Shown here piece by piece: positions 55,643 to 63,871 of a stretch of DNA of 64,000 nt (positions are counted from its first letter, which is position 1; each line of letters begins with the position of its first letter). The DNA is from an uncultured Bacteroides sp. (lineage in GTDB: Bacteria > Bacteroidota > Bacteroidia > Bacteroidales > Bacteroidaceae), in the NCBI RefSeq assembly GCF_963677685.1, contig NZ_OY782186.1, positions 992,001 through 1,056,000 of the forward strand. The letters run 5' to 3'. Below the pieces are notes generated by a model. The model ran no database searches, was not told the DNA's origin, and saw nothing but the letters and a program-made list of their open reading frames with translations. A program made the translations under genes and the position numbers.

Positions 55643-57046
55643 ATGAAAAATATAGGAATGAAGGTGATCATAACTCTGCTTACGGCTGTAACTCTTTGGG
55701 GAGTATATGCTTGTAGTGATGATGACAAGGGATATCGTGGAAGTTTAGATCTGTCGCTACTGTGCCTGAAACAGGCTCAAAGTGCTTGGGATGGCTCTAC
55801 TGCTAATATTTCAATGAAGATAGATGAGGCAGCGAATGCTGACACGGTAATAAACTTAAACCTTGCACTCTATCAAAATAGGATTGCTAAAGAAGGAGTT
55901 ACCGTAGATCTTGTAGTGAACGAAGATTCTTTGGCTACTTTAATTGCTAACGCTTCATCAGGTGATTTGTATGAGAAAGCCCAACTTTTGCCAAGTAGCT
56001 ATTACGAATTATCATCTAATAAGTTGCTTATGAATAGTGGTGAAAAAGAGGGAGAAAGTGTATCTCTAACTATTCATAAGAGTAAATTGCTCGGAGATGA
56101 TATCGTTAAGAGAAATGGGATCTTTGTTTTGCCTTTGAAAATTCAGAACTCTACTTCATACAAAATCAACGATAAGGTAAGTGCTGTAATGCTGATGTTC
56201 CGATTTGCTGATTTTGATGAAACGAAACCAGATCCGTCTGAACCAGATGAATATAAAGATGATATGAAATTGGTTTGGAGTGATGAATTTAATAGCGCAG
56301 GTGTTCCTGATGCAAATTATTGGAACTTTGAGCACGGCTTTGTACGTAATGAAGAGTTACAGTGGTACCAAGGTGAAAATGCAGAGTGTAAAGATGGTGC
56401 ATTGGTTATTACCGGTAAAAAAGAGCGGATACAGAATCCTAATTATGTACAAGGTAGTAGCAATTGGAAGACTAACAGAGAGTATGCGGAGTATACATCG
56501 ACTTCGATGACTACGCATAGTAAGTTCGACTTTCAATACGGTCGTCTTGAAGTTCGCGCTAAAATTCCTACAGCAAAAGGCTCATGGCCAGCTATCTGGA
56601 CGTTGGGCAACTGGTATGATTGGCCATCATGTGGTGAGATTGATTTGCTGGAATATTATTTAATAGGTGGTGAACCTCATATACTGGCAAATACAGCTTG
56701 GGGAACAAATCAAGCTTGGACCGGTAAATGGAATTCTGTAAAAACGAAATTTTCTGATTTTGTTGCTAAGGATGCTGATTGGGCAAAGAAGTATCACATT
56801 TGGCGTATGGATTGGGATGCAGATGAGATCAATCTATATGTAGATGATGTGCTATATAATACAACGAAACAGTCTCAAACTCAGAATGGGTCAATCGGAA
56901 ACTATACTTGGCCATTTAAGCAGAAGCACTATATATTATTAAACTTAGCTATTGGGGCTAATGGAGGAACACCTGATGATTCAGCCTTTCCTCTGAAATA
57001 CGAAGTAGATTATGTACGCGTATACCAGAAAGTAGTGCAAGATTAA
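55643..57046 (+). CDS. DUF1735-GH16 surface endo-glycanase
   Basis: The 467-residue lipoprotein has lipobox Cys near residue 24 (VYAC). Residues about 30-195 form a DUF1735/BT_3987-like Ig domain, and about 205-467 a GH16 beta-jelly-roll. The catalytic motif is CGEIDLLEYY with nucleophile E332, D334 and acid/base E337, and the conserved WPAIWTLG segment precedes it. GH16 subgroups of this type cut beta-1,3-glucan or beta-1,3-galactan internally. With arabinofuranosidases and an exo-galactanase-like GH43 nearby, I favour beta-1,3-galactan. Its GH16 domain is a close paralogue of that in the next gene. Confidence 0.88.
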   Translation: MKNIGMKVIITLLTAVTLWGVYACSDDDKGYRGSLDLSLLCLKQAQSAWDGSTANISMKIDEAANADTVINLNLALYQNRIAKEGVTVDLVVNEDSLATLIANASSGDLYEKAQLLPSSYYELSSNKLLMNSGEKEGESVSLTIHKSKLLGDDIVKRNGIFVLPLKIQNSTSYKINDKVSAVMLMFRFADFDETKPDPSEPDEYKDDMKLVWSDEFNSAGVPDANYWNFEHGFVRNEELQWYQGENAECKDGALVITGKKERIQNPNYVQGSSNWKTNREYAEYTSTSMTTHSKFDFQYGRLEVRAKIPTAKGSWPAIWTLGNWYDWPSCGEIDLLEYYLIGGEPHILANTAWGTNQAWTGKWNSVKTKFSDFVAKDADWAKKYHIWRMDWDADEINLYVDDVLYNTTKQSQTQNGSIGNYTWPFKQKHYILLNLAIGANGGTPDDSAFPLKYEVDYVRVYQKVVQD

Positions 57047-57104
57047 AAAGATTTGTTTTAAAGGGTAACTAGAGGTTAATAGGTTTGTTAGGTATTTGAT
57101 TTGA

Positions 57105-57130
57105 TATAGCAGACCATCTGGTCTGCTATA
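57105..57130. promoter_or_regulatory. Strong palindrome between the two GH16 genes
   Basis: Arms TATAGCAGACCA (57105-57116) and TGGTCTGCTATA (57119-57130) are perfectly complementary around TC, ending 18 bases before the next ATG. No T tract follows. It could be an RNA stability/processing hairpin, an attenuator or an operator. Confidence 0.5.
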
Positions 57131-57148
57131 TTAATAAAAAAAGGTATT

Positions 57149-59056
57149 ATGGAATTGTATAAAAAGTGTAGTGCTTTCTCTTTTATCATGTTGTTTCTAT
57201 TTATTTTACCGTCCTCTGCACAAGAATGGAAGCTTGTTTGGAGTGATGAGTTCAATAATACAGTTGCTCCTGATTCTAGCTATTGGAGCTTTGAGCAAGG
57301 TTTTGCTCGGAACGAAGAGTATCAATGGTATCAGGAGGATAATGCTTATTGTAAAAATGGCGTATTAGTCATAGAAGCAAGAAAAGAAAAGATTCTCAAT
57401 AAGGGATATGTGAATGGAAGTTCCAATTGGAGAGAAGCTCGTAAATATGCTGAATATACTTCTTCATCTATCAAAACGGTAGGGAAAAAAGAATTTTTGT
57501 ACGGACGCTTTGAAATTCGTGCTAAAATACCTGTTGCAGGTGGCGCATGGCCTGCTATATGGACATTAGGTAGAGATATGGAATGGCCTTCGTGTGGTGA
57601 GATAGATATGATGGAGTATTATCGGATTCAGGGGGTACCTCATATTTTGGCAAATGCAGCTTGGGGAACAGAGAATAGATATCAGGCAAAATGGAATAGT
57701 AAGAAAATCCCGTTTGAACATTTCACAAAAAGAGATCCTGAATGGGCTTCTAAATTTCATGTTTGGCGTATGGACTGGGATGAAGAAGCGATTAAACTCT
57801 ATCTAGATGATGAGTTATTAAATGAAATTCCGTTGAGTGAAACTTTCAATGGGAGTTTAGGTAATTATAAAAATCCGTTTAAACAGCCCCACTATTTATT
57901 GCTTAATTTAGCCATTGGTGGAGCGAATGGTGGAATCCCTGATGACTCTGCTTTTCCGCTCAAGTATGAGATAGATTATGTAAGGGTTTACCAGAAACAA
58001 AAAAGTATTCGTTCCGGTAAATTATGGCTGGATAATAATGGAGAACATATTAATGCTCATGGTGGAGGAGTTATTTATCATGGCGGTAAGTACTATTGGT
58101 TTGGTGAATATAAGAGTGCTTCTACTAGCAATGCCTTGGTGGGCGTGACATGTTATTCTTCTACTGATCTGTCTAATTGGACAAATGAAGGAGTAGCACT
58201 TGCTGTGTCCGATGATTCCAAAAGCGATATTACAAAGGGCTGTATTATTGAGAGACCAAAAGTTGTTTATAATGAAAAAACAAAGAAATTCGTAATGTGG
58301 TTTCATTTGGAACTTAAAGGGCAGGGTTATGCTGCTGCGCGAGCTGCGGTGGCTGTCAGTGATAACGCTACGGGTCCTTATCGTTTTATTCGTTCTTTTA
58401 GGGCTAACCCCGGTGTCTATCCGTTCAATATGCCTGAGAAAATTCGTAAGATAAAGTTTAATCCGAATGAGTATGAAAAATGGTGGACTCCTAAATGGTA
58501 TGATGCGGTAGATAAAGGGCTATTTATGAAGCGGGATTTGAAAGAGGGACAAATGTCACGAGACATGACTCTTTTTGTGGATGACGATGGCAAAGCATAT
58601 CACATTTATTCTTCTGAAGAAAACCTGACGCTTCATATTGCTGAATTGAATGATGATTTTTTAGGTTATACAGGTAAGTACATACGTATTGCTCCCGGTG
58701 GGCATAATGAAGCGCCTGCTATTTTCAAGAGAAAAGGTACTTACTGGATGATAACCTCCGGATGTACTGGATGGGATCCTAATGCTGCACGTATGTTTTC
58801 ATCACCTTCTATTTGGGGACCTTGGACGAAGCATCCTAATCCTTGTGTAGGGAAAGATGCTGATATAACATTTGGTGGACAAAGTACATACATCCTTCCT
58901 GTGCATGGTATGCCAGACAAATACATTTTTATGGCTGATATTTGGAGACCTAAAAATCCGATTGATGCTCGCTATATTTGGCTACCTATTCAGTTTGATA
59001 AAAAAGGAACACCTTATCTGAAGTGGATGGATCACTGGAGAGTTGATGAGCACTGA
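57149..59056 (+). CDS. GH16-GH43 fusion enzyme (endo plus exo-beta-1,3-galactanase-like)
   Basis: The 635-residue protein has a signal peptide (about 1-24). A GH16 domain (about 26-285) carries catalytic E151, D153 and E156 in CGEIDMMEYY. A GH43 five-blade propeller (about 290-635) of the exo-beta-1,3-galactanase-like subgroup follows: NAHGGGVIYHGGKYYWFGEY in place of the usual Asp base motif, IERPKVVYN, SRDMTLFVDDDGKAYHIY and GHNEAPAIF with the acid Glu, then TSGCTGWDPN. Two activities in one chain would let the endo cut feed the exo release of galactose. Unlike the previous gene it lacks a lipobox, so it may be periplasmic. It is the last gene of the PUL; a terminator follows. Confidence 0.85.
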   Translation: MELYKKCSAFSFIMLFLFILPSSAQEWKLVWSDEFNNTVAPDSSYWSFEQGFARNEEYQWYQEDNAYCKNGVLVIEARKEKILNKGYVNGSSNWREARKYAEYTSSSIKTVGKKEFLYGRFEIRAKIPVAGGAWPAIWTLGRDMEWPSCGEIDMMEYYRIQGVPHILANAAWGTENRYQAKWNSKKIPFEHFTKRDPEWASKFHVWRMDWDEEAIKLYLDDELLNEIPLSETFNGSLGNYKNPFKQPHYLLLNLAIGGANGGIPDDSAFPLKYEIDYVRVYQKQKSIRSGKLWLDNNGEHINAHGGGVIYHGGKYYWFGEYKSASTSNALVGVTCYSSTDLSNWTNEGVALAVSDDSKSDITKGCIIERPKVVYNEKTKKFVMWFHLELKGQGYAAARAAVAVSDNATGPYRFIRSFRANPGVYPFNMPEKIRKIKFNPNEYEKWWTPKWYDAVDKGLFMKRDLKEGQMSRDMTLFVDDDGKAYHIYSSEENLTLHIAELNDDFLGYTGKYIRIAPGGHNEAPAIFKRKGTYWMITSGCTGWDPNAARMFSSPSIWGPWTKHPNPCVGKDADITFGGQSTYILPVHGMPDKYIFMADIWRPKNPIDARYIWLPIQFDKKGTPYLKWMDHWRVDEH

Positions 59057-59160
59057 TCGAACGAATTTGAATCATAATTGTACTTGCTTTTTTCATTGCG
59101 TAAAGTTTTTATATAAATTGAGTTACAAACTTTATAACCGTTTGTTGCGATATGTCAATT

Positions 59161-59202
59161 AATCAAGGGCTGTATCTGAAGAGATTACGCCCTTGATTTT
59201 TA
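59161..59202 (+). terminator. Terminator at the end of the PUL
   Basis: Perfect 10-base arms AATCAAGGGC (59161-59170) and GCCCTTGATT (59189-59198), followed by TTTATTA, 105 bases after the fusion-enzyme stop. Confidence 0.8.
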
Positions 59203-59543
59203 TTAGCTTACGGAGGATATTTCAGCAGTTTTATATAAAATTGCATAACCATCTTACTAATAACTCTTTGAAGATGAAATAGCCCTTTGTAATGATTTCT
59301 CGAGATAAAGACTTGGATGAATAAGAAATGTGGATAATCTGAACATAATAGAAAAAAAACGTTCCTCTAAAAAGTAAAAGCCACCCAAAGACATTTCAAC
59401 ATGAAGCACGAAAATGCAATTTGATAGGTATATTCAACTCTTAAATAAAGCAAAAAGTTATAAGGGGTTATGCTATTATAATGAATTTTCACTATATTTA
59501 GGGAAAATAATAGTCGTTTGAATTTTAACAATTGTATTGAAAA
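59203..59543. other. AT-rich spacer
   Basis: No gene, RNA or repeat recognised between the PUL terminator and the DUF2007 gene. The stretch is AT-rich with many stops in all frames. Confidence 0.5.
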
Positions 59544-60107
59544 ATGTCGCAAGGAATTGAAAGCCACTTAAATAAAATGGATTTATTGGAGAACTCTAAT
59601 AGTAAGGATATGAATGAAATATTGTTGTTAAAATGCGAAAATACTATTTCTGCTGATGAAATAGTGAATTTGCTCAATGCCCACAATATTGCCTTGCGTC
59701 AGCATGATGAGAATCAGGATCCTAGAATAGGAGCATATGGTCCTGTAACAGGTATTGCCATATATGTATTTGCAAAAGATTACGAAAAGGCCCTAGACAT
59801 CATTAGTCCTGTTCTCAAAGAAAAAAATAATACGAGTTCTTTTTGTCCTAAATGTGGCAGTGAAGATGTGAGCCCCATCATCCGGACTCATGACTATCGT
59901 ACTGCTCTAAGCTTACTTTGTCTTTTTCTTATACTTATCCCATGTATCTATATGGGTCTATCTTATAATTTTGGTTTCAGGTCATCCATCGCTAATAAAA
60001 GTGCCTTGGTAATGGTTTCAATAAGTTTCATTTTAATGTTTGTTACTAAGTTTTACAATGTCAATTACAAGTGTAAAAAGTGTGGAAAGAAATTCAATCA
60101 TCGCTAA
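59544..60107 (+). CDS. DUF2007-domain membrane protein with zinc ribbon
   Basis: The 187-residue protein has a DUF2007-like signal-transducing/PII-like fold (about 25-95: LLLKCENTISADEIVNLLNA, GIAIYVFAKDYEKALDII). Half of a zinc ribbon follows (CPKCG, about 99-103), then two membrane helices (about 120-140 and 153-172) and the other half (CKKCGKKF) at the C-terminus. Splitting the ribbon on both sides of a hairpin membrane anchor is unusual but would place all four Cys on the same side. The start is uncertain (Met 12 or Met 23 are options). Function unknown. Confidence 0.7.
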   Translation: MSQGIESHLNKMDLLENSNSKDMNEILLLKCENTISADEIVNLLNAHNIALRQHDENQDPRIGAYGPVTGIAIYVFAKDYEKALDIISPVLKEKNNTSSFCPKCGSEDVSPIIRTHDYRTALSLLCLFLILIPCIYMGLSYNFGFRSSIANKSALVMVSISFILMFVTKFYNVNYKCKKCGKKFNHR

Positions 60108-60197
60108 TTAAGTATTTTCAATGAAGGTTAGAGTATTAGTATTTTCTCAAAAGAGGTATAATAAGTTTATTAAATAAAGCTATATCAACAATAAATA

Positions 60198-61625
60198 GTT
60201 GTCCCTTAAAAAGTCATTTATCTACTGATTACCAGTAGTATAATCGCATAATTCCTTTTATAAATCTGCAAGTTTTTGTATCTTTAGCTGTATAAACTTG
60301 CAGATTTTTATGATAAATACAACTCCATCCTGCGCATCTCTGTTCTCATCTTTAGATGATTTACTGAACCAACAGCACCCTTTGCACAAACTCTCGCACA
60401 AGATTAATTGGTCAGTGTTTGAAGAAGCATTCACTCCTCTTTATTGCCCAGACAATGGCCGTCCGGCCAAGTCGATCCGTTTGATGTGCGGATTACTGAT
60501 TCTCAAACATTTGCGCAATCTCTCTGATGAGTCCGTTGTCGAACAATGGAGTGAGAATGCTTACTTTCAATATTTCTGCGGTATGCAAGAATTTGTGCCT
60601 TCTTTTCCTTGCAATTCATCCGAACTAGTTCATTTTCGCAAACGGATAGGTGAAAAAGGGATAGAGCTTATTCTCTGTGAAAGCATTCGGGTAAATGATG
60701 ACAAGAGCGATGATGAACATCATGGAACTGCCTTTATCGACTCTACCGTACAGGAAAAGAATATAACTTACCCCACAGATACAAAACTACACAAAAAGAT
60801 AGTTGGCAAAGTGCTTAAGATTGTCAAGGAGTTAAATTTACCCACACGTCAGTCATACACCTTTGTTTTGAAAGGGATTTATCGGGATCAACGTTTTCGT
60901 AATCATCCCAAGAATCGGAAAAAAGCCCTAAAAGCCGATAAGTGTTTGCGCACGATTGCCGGGCGTCTGGTCCGAGAACTCAAACGTAATTTAGGGGAGA
61001 ATCGACAATATGATGAATTACTATCCATCTTTGAAAAGATACTTTTACAACGTCGTAATTCTACCCATAAGATTTATTCCATCCATGAACCTGATGTTCA
61101 ATGTATCAGTAAAGGTAAAGAACATAAAAAGTACGAATTTGGTAACAAAGTATCCATTATACGCTCTTCCACAGGTGTCATTCTGGGTGCCAGCTCTTTC
61201 CGTAACGAATACGATGGGCATACCATTGAGAAGAGCTTGGAGCAGGTGTATCGGCTCACGGGAAAAAGCATCAAGCGATTAGCTGGAGACAGAGGGTATC
61301 GTGGCAAGAGAGAGATAAACGGGACACCAATACTCATTCCCGATGTGCCAAAAAGCAAAGATACCTACTATCAACGCAAGAAGAAGCACAAGCTATTTTG
61401 CAAGCGTGCAGGAATAGAACCAACCATCGGACATTTGAAGACTGATTATCGATTAGGACGAAACTTTTATAAAGGATTATTAGGGGATGCCATCAACCTC
61501 ATGTTAGCCGCAGCAGCATATAACTTCAAAAGAGCCATGAAGCTTCTTTGGCTACTCTTAAAAAAAATCAGCGAAACACTCCCTACAGAAAATGTTTCGC
61601 TGAAATATACTTTTTAAGGATCGAC
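60198..61625 (+). mobile_element. IS5-like insertion sequence, complete
   Basis: The 1428-base element has 17-base imperfect terminal inverted repeats (60198-60214 and 61609-61625; 14 of 17 match, core CCTTAAAAAGT) and one transposase gene. TAAATA occurs directly outside both ends (60192-60197 and 61626-61631), a candidate 6-base target duplication, though AT-richness makes chance possible. Confidence 0.75.
60310..61617 (+). CDS. IS5-like DDE transposase
   Basis: The 435-residue product has an N-terminal DUF772 region (about 20-125: GRPAKSIRLMCGLLILKHLR, ENAYFQYFCGMQEF) and a DDE domain. Catalytic residues are seen as Asp in FIDSTVQEK, Asp in LAGDRGYRGKRE and Glu in GIEPTIGHLKTD. The reading frame is intact and reaches almost to the right inverted repeat. 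I start at the ATG at 60310; a TTG 12 bases earlier is in frame but less likely. The copy looks recent and possibly active. Confidence 0.9.
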   Translation: MINTTPSCASLFSSLDDLLNQQHPLHKLSHKINWSVFEEAFTPLYCPDNGRPAKSIRLMCGLLILKHLRNLSDESVVEQWSENAYFQYFCGMQEFVPSFPCNSSELVHFRKRIGEKGIELILCESIRVNDDKSDDEHHGTAFIDSTVQEKNITYPTDTKLHKKIVGKVLKIVKELNLPTRQSYTFVLKGIYRDQRFRNHPKNRKKALKADKCLRTIAGRLVRELKRNLGENRQYDELLSIFEKILLQRRNSTHKIYSIHEPDVQCISKGKEHKKYEFGNKVSIIRSSTGVILGASSFRNEYDGHTIEKSLEQVYRLTGKSIKRLAGDRGYRGKREINGTPILIPDVPKSKDTYYQRKKKHKLFCKRAGIEPTIGHLKTDYRLGRNFYKGLLGDAINLMLAAAAYNFKRAMKLLWLLLKKISETLPTENVSLKYTF

Positions 61626-61640
61626 TAAATAATTTTCATT

Positions 61641-61778
61641 ATGAAGATTATTCTAGCTTCTATTTTAACTTTTTCAACTGCTATTAGTGCACAAAATATT
61701 TCAGGTTCATGGGCAGGCCTATTTGATGTGAGACTACATATTGTGTTCAGCTCTTTGCAGGATAGAACGCCAAAATAG
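61641..61778 (+). pseudogene. N-terminal stump of a secreted protein
   Basis: The 45 codons encode a good signal peptide (KIILASILTFSTAISAQ) and then NISGSWAGLFDV, the usual beginning of secreted alpha/beta-hydrolase-type proteins of Bacteroides, before sequence similarity is lost and a stop is met. It begins 10 bases outside the IS right repeat. The rest of the gene is missing, so it is a deletion remnant. The hydrolase assignment rests on the short motif only. Confidence 0.5.
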
Positions 61779-61828
61779 GTGGTGTTTGAAGTGCAAAATT
61801 AGGGGGAAATGTTTCATTGGATGTTTTT

Positions 61829-63442
61829 TTATGGTGCAAATTTCCATCGTTTTGTTTTCTCTTTCTCCAAATAAAGGATATAATCTTCATATTTTGCATC
61901 TTTTATCTTCACATTAGAATACATGATATACTCTTCTGCTCCCACAATGTTAGCTCGTCGATGTATCTCTTCAAAAAAAGCTTTTGTCATTAATTCGGGT
62001 AGGAAATATCTTGATTCTTCATCTTTCAAGGATTGTAAAAAGATATATCCATCATAACAGTCACCATAGGAGCCCATTTTTATATCATATCGATTATCTA
62101 CAACCTCAATTGGTTCTTTTCCGAAAGGGCTGTTCTTTAAATCAAAAGCGACGGGAACATTGCCTTCTGCAGTAAAAACGTAATCAAAGAGTCCCTTCCT
62201 CGTTAATCCCCTGATAATTCCGTTATTATTAATAATAGGGCCATGCGCAATGATTGAAAAAGTGCTATTTGAAGGGAGTTTATCAGATAAGATCGAAATA
62301 CAATTTCTTCTATCAGGAACTCTGTTTGTGTGTATTGTTTCGGTCGGAGAATGATACGCATGCATATACCCTACAATGAAAAGGCAATTGCGATTATCAC
62401 TCATGTCTTTTATTTGTTGTTCTATATTGTTAGCCATACCAAAGTCTCGAAAAGATGCTTTAATTCGATGATAATCGTCATATTCGTCTTTTGTAACATT
62501 CGGATTGTAAAATGGCCGAGATGTATCTACAGGAATAATGCGTATTTTTTTGTTTTTCGGAAGCTGATGGTTTATCTCCCACAGATCGAGTATAAATTCA
62601 AACATACCCTTATCGCTCCATCCCATTAAGGACTCTTTTCTAAGAATATCAAGTATAATTTCAGGTTCTTTAGTCTCGTTATCTAAAAAGCGATCAAAGT
62701 CATTTTGACTATCAACAGATAACTCCAAAAATATTGTGGCAACATGTTCAGGAAAATCAGGTGAAGCAATAAGACTTCGCATTAAATCCCAAGAGTTTTT
62801 TCGGCCATGGAGTTCTCCATATGCAACAAGCTTATGAGTGGCCAGTTTTTTTAGTAAATACTCCTTTGGCTGGATGCTATTACGATGAAGATAATTTATA
62901 AATGCGAGTGTATCAGTTGAAACCTGATTCAGTATAGCAATTTTTCTTATCGTATTCAGATAGAAAGGAACTCTACGCTCAAGAAATTTATTTTTAGCCT
63001 TTTGCAGATTGGAAGCTATATCTTCTCCTTCATCAAGCCATCTTCCATTCTGATGTGTCAGAAGGTGCAGAATAAGATCATCGGCTTCTTTACGAATGAC
63101 ACAAGCTACAGAGTCATGATAATTAATAACTTCAAGAATCGTTGAATTGATAATAGATGAATTCTGATAATTATCCCTTTTGCTTTCATCATCAACTCTC
63201 GGCTTATAGTCTCGCACTCTGGGTGATGACATATCCAATATCTTTGTATACTCCCCTTTTGCAAAAGCATAACAATACTTCACGCTTGCTTTAAGCGGCG
63301 TTGTCAGATCACAATTTTTTTCATCAAAATCACAGATCTTTTTGTTGATTGTATCAATTTTAATCTGCTGATTTGACTGTTGTCCACTTATCGGGATAAT
63401 GGACAAGATAATTTCAGAAATAAGGAGTAATAATAATTTCAT
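61829..63442 (-). CDS. Secreted EreA/ChaN-like protein
   Basis: The 537-residue protein has a signal peptide (about 1-20). A mixed N-terminal region of about 190 residues is not recognised. From about 200 it resembles the erythromycin-esterase/ChaN/Tiki clan: AYGELHGRKNSWDLMRSL with E210 and H212, IFLELSVDSQNDFDRFL with a second Glu, PVDTSRPFYN, then GYMHAYHS with a third His site. These Glu/His positions form the metal or haem site of the clan. Relatives hydrolyse esters or bind haem; the N-terminal extension and secretion make antibiotic esterase activity doubtful. It is alone on the minus strand, convergent with the stump and IS. Confidence 0.6.
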   Translation of the reverse strand: MKLLLLLISEIILSIIPISGQQSNQQIKIDTINKKICDFDEKNCDLTTPLKASVKYCYAFAKGEYTKILDMSSPRVRDYKPRVDDESKRDNYQNSSIINSTILEVINYHDSVACVIRKEADDLILHLLTHQNGRWLDEGEDIASNLQKAKNKFLERRVPFYLNTIRKIAILNQVSTDTLAFINYLHRNSIQPKEYLLKKLATHKLVAYGELHGRKNSWDLMRSLIASPDFPEHVATIFLELSVDSQNDFDRFLDNETKEPEIILDILRKESLMGWSDKGMFEFILDLWEINHQLPKNKKIRIIPVDTSRPFYNPNVTKDEYDDYHRIKASFRDFGMANNIEQQIKDMSDNRNCLFIVGYMHAYHSPTETIHTNRVPDRRNCISILSDKLPSNSTFSIIAHGPIINNNGIIRGLTRKGLFDYVFTAEGNVPVAFDLKNSPFGKEPIEVVDNRYDIKMGSYGDCYDGYIFLQSLKDEESRYFLPELMTKAFFEEIHRRANIVGAEEYIMYSNVKIKDAKYEDYILYLEKEKTKRWKFAP

Positions 63443-63871
63443 TCGATTGAGTAGTTTTTATAGGTGACGTTATTTCGTAAAAAAATAAATAATTACTAAA
63501 AAAAACGATGTTACAATTCTAGATAATTTCCAGTTTGTTTTTTATATCTTATGTTTAATAGTTTATATTATTTTTAGTTATACTTCATAGAGGTATTGTT
63601 TTTATGTTATGTCATTTTATAATTTGAAAGGTGTTATGTTTTTTGGATAAATCAAGAAATATTACGATATAATTCGTTACACTTCTATTTTGTTAGGCAT
63701 TTTATAAAGTGCCCTTATAATCAGTTTAGTGTATGTATATTTTGATGATGTAATATTAATAATAAATATTTACATTTTGAATATTTTGTAATTAGAAGCT
63801 TTTCGCTTTTAATTCTATTTAACCTAATTATCTGTTTTGCAATATTTATATTGTCCTATAAAATTTGATAT
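63443..63871. other. Very AT-rich non-coding stretch
   Basis: No gene, RNA or clear repeat recognised; stops occur frequently in every frame. It may include degraded remains of the gene whose end is at 63902-64000. Confidence 0.5.

Noticed and set aside
57105..57130. Terminator between the GH16 genes
   Set aside because: There is no T tract and the next start codon is only 18 bases away; listed as a structured element instead.
61098..61358. Minus-strand frame inside the IS transposase
   Set aside because: Shadow of the intact DDE coding frame.
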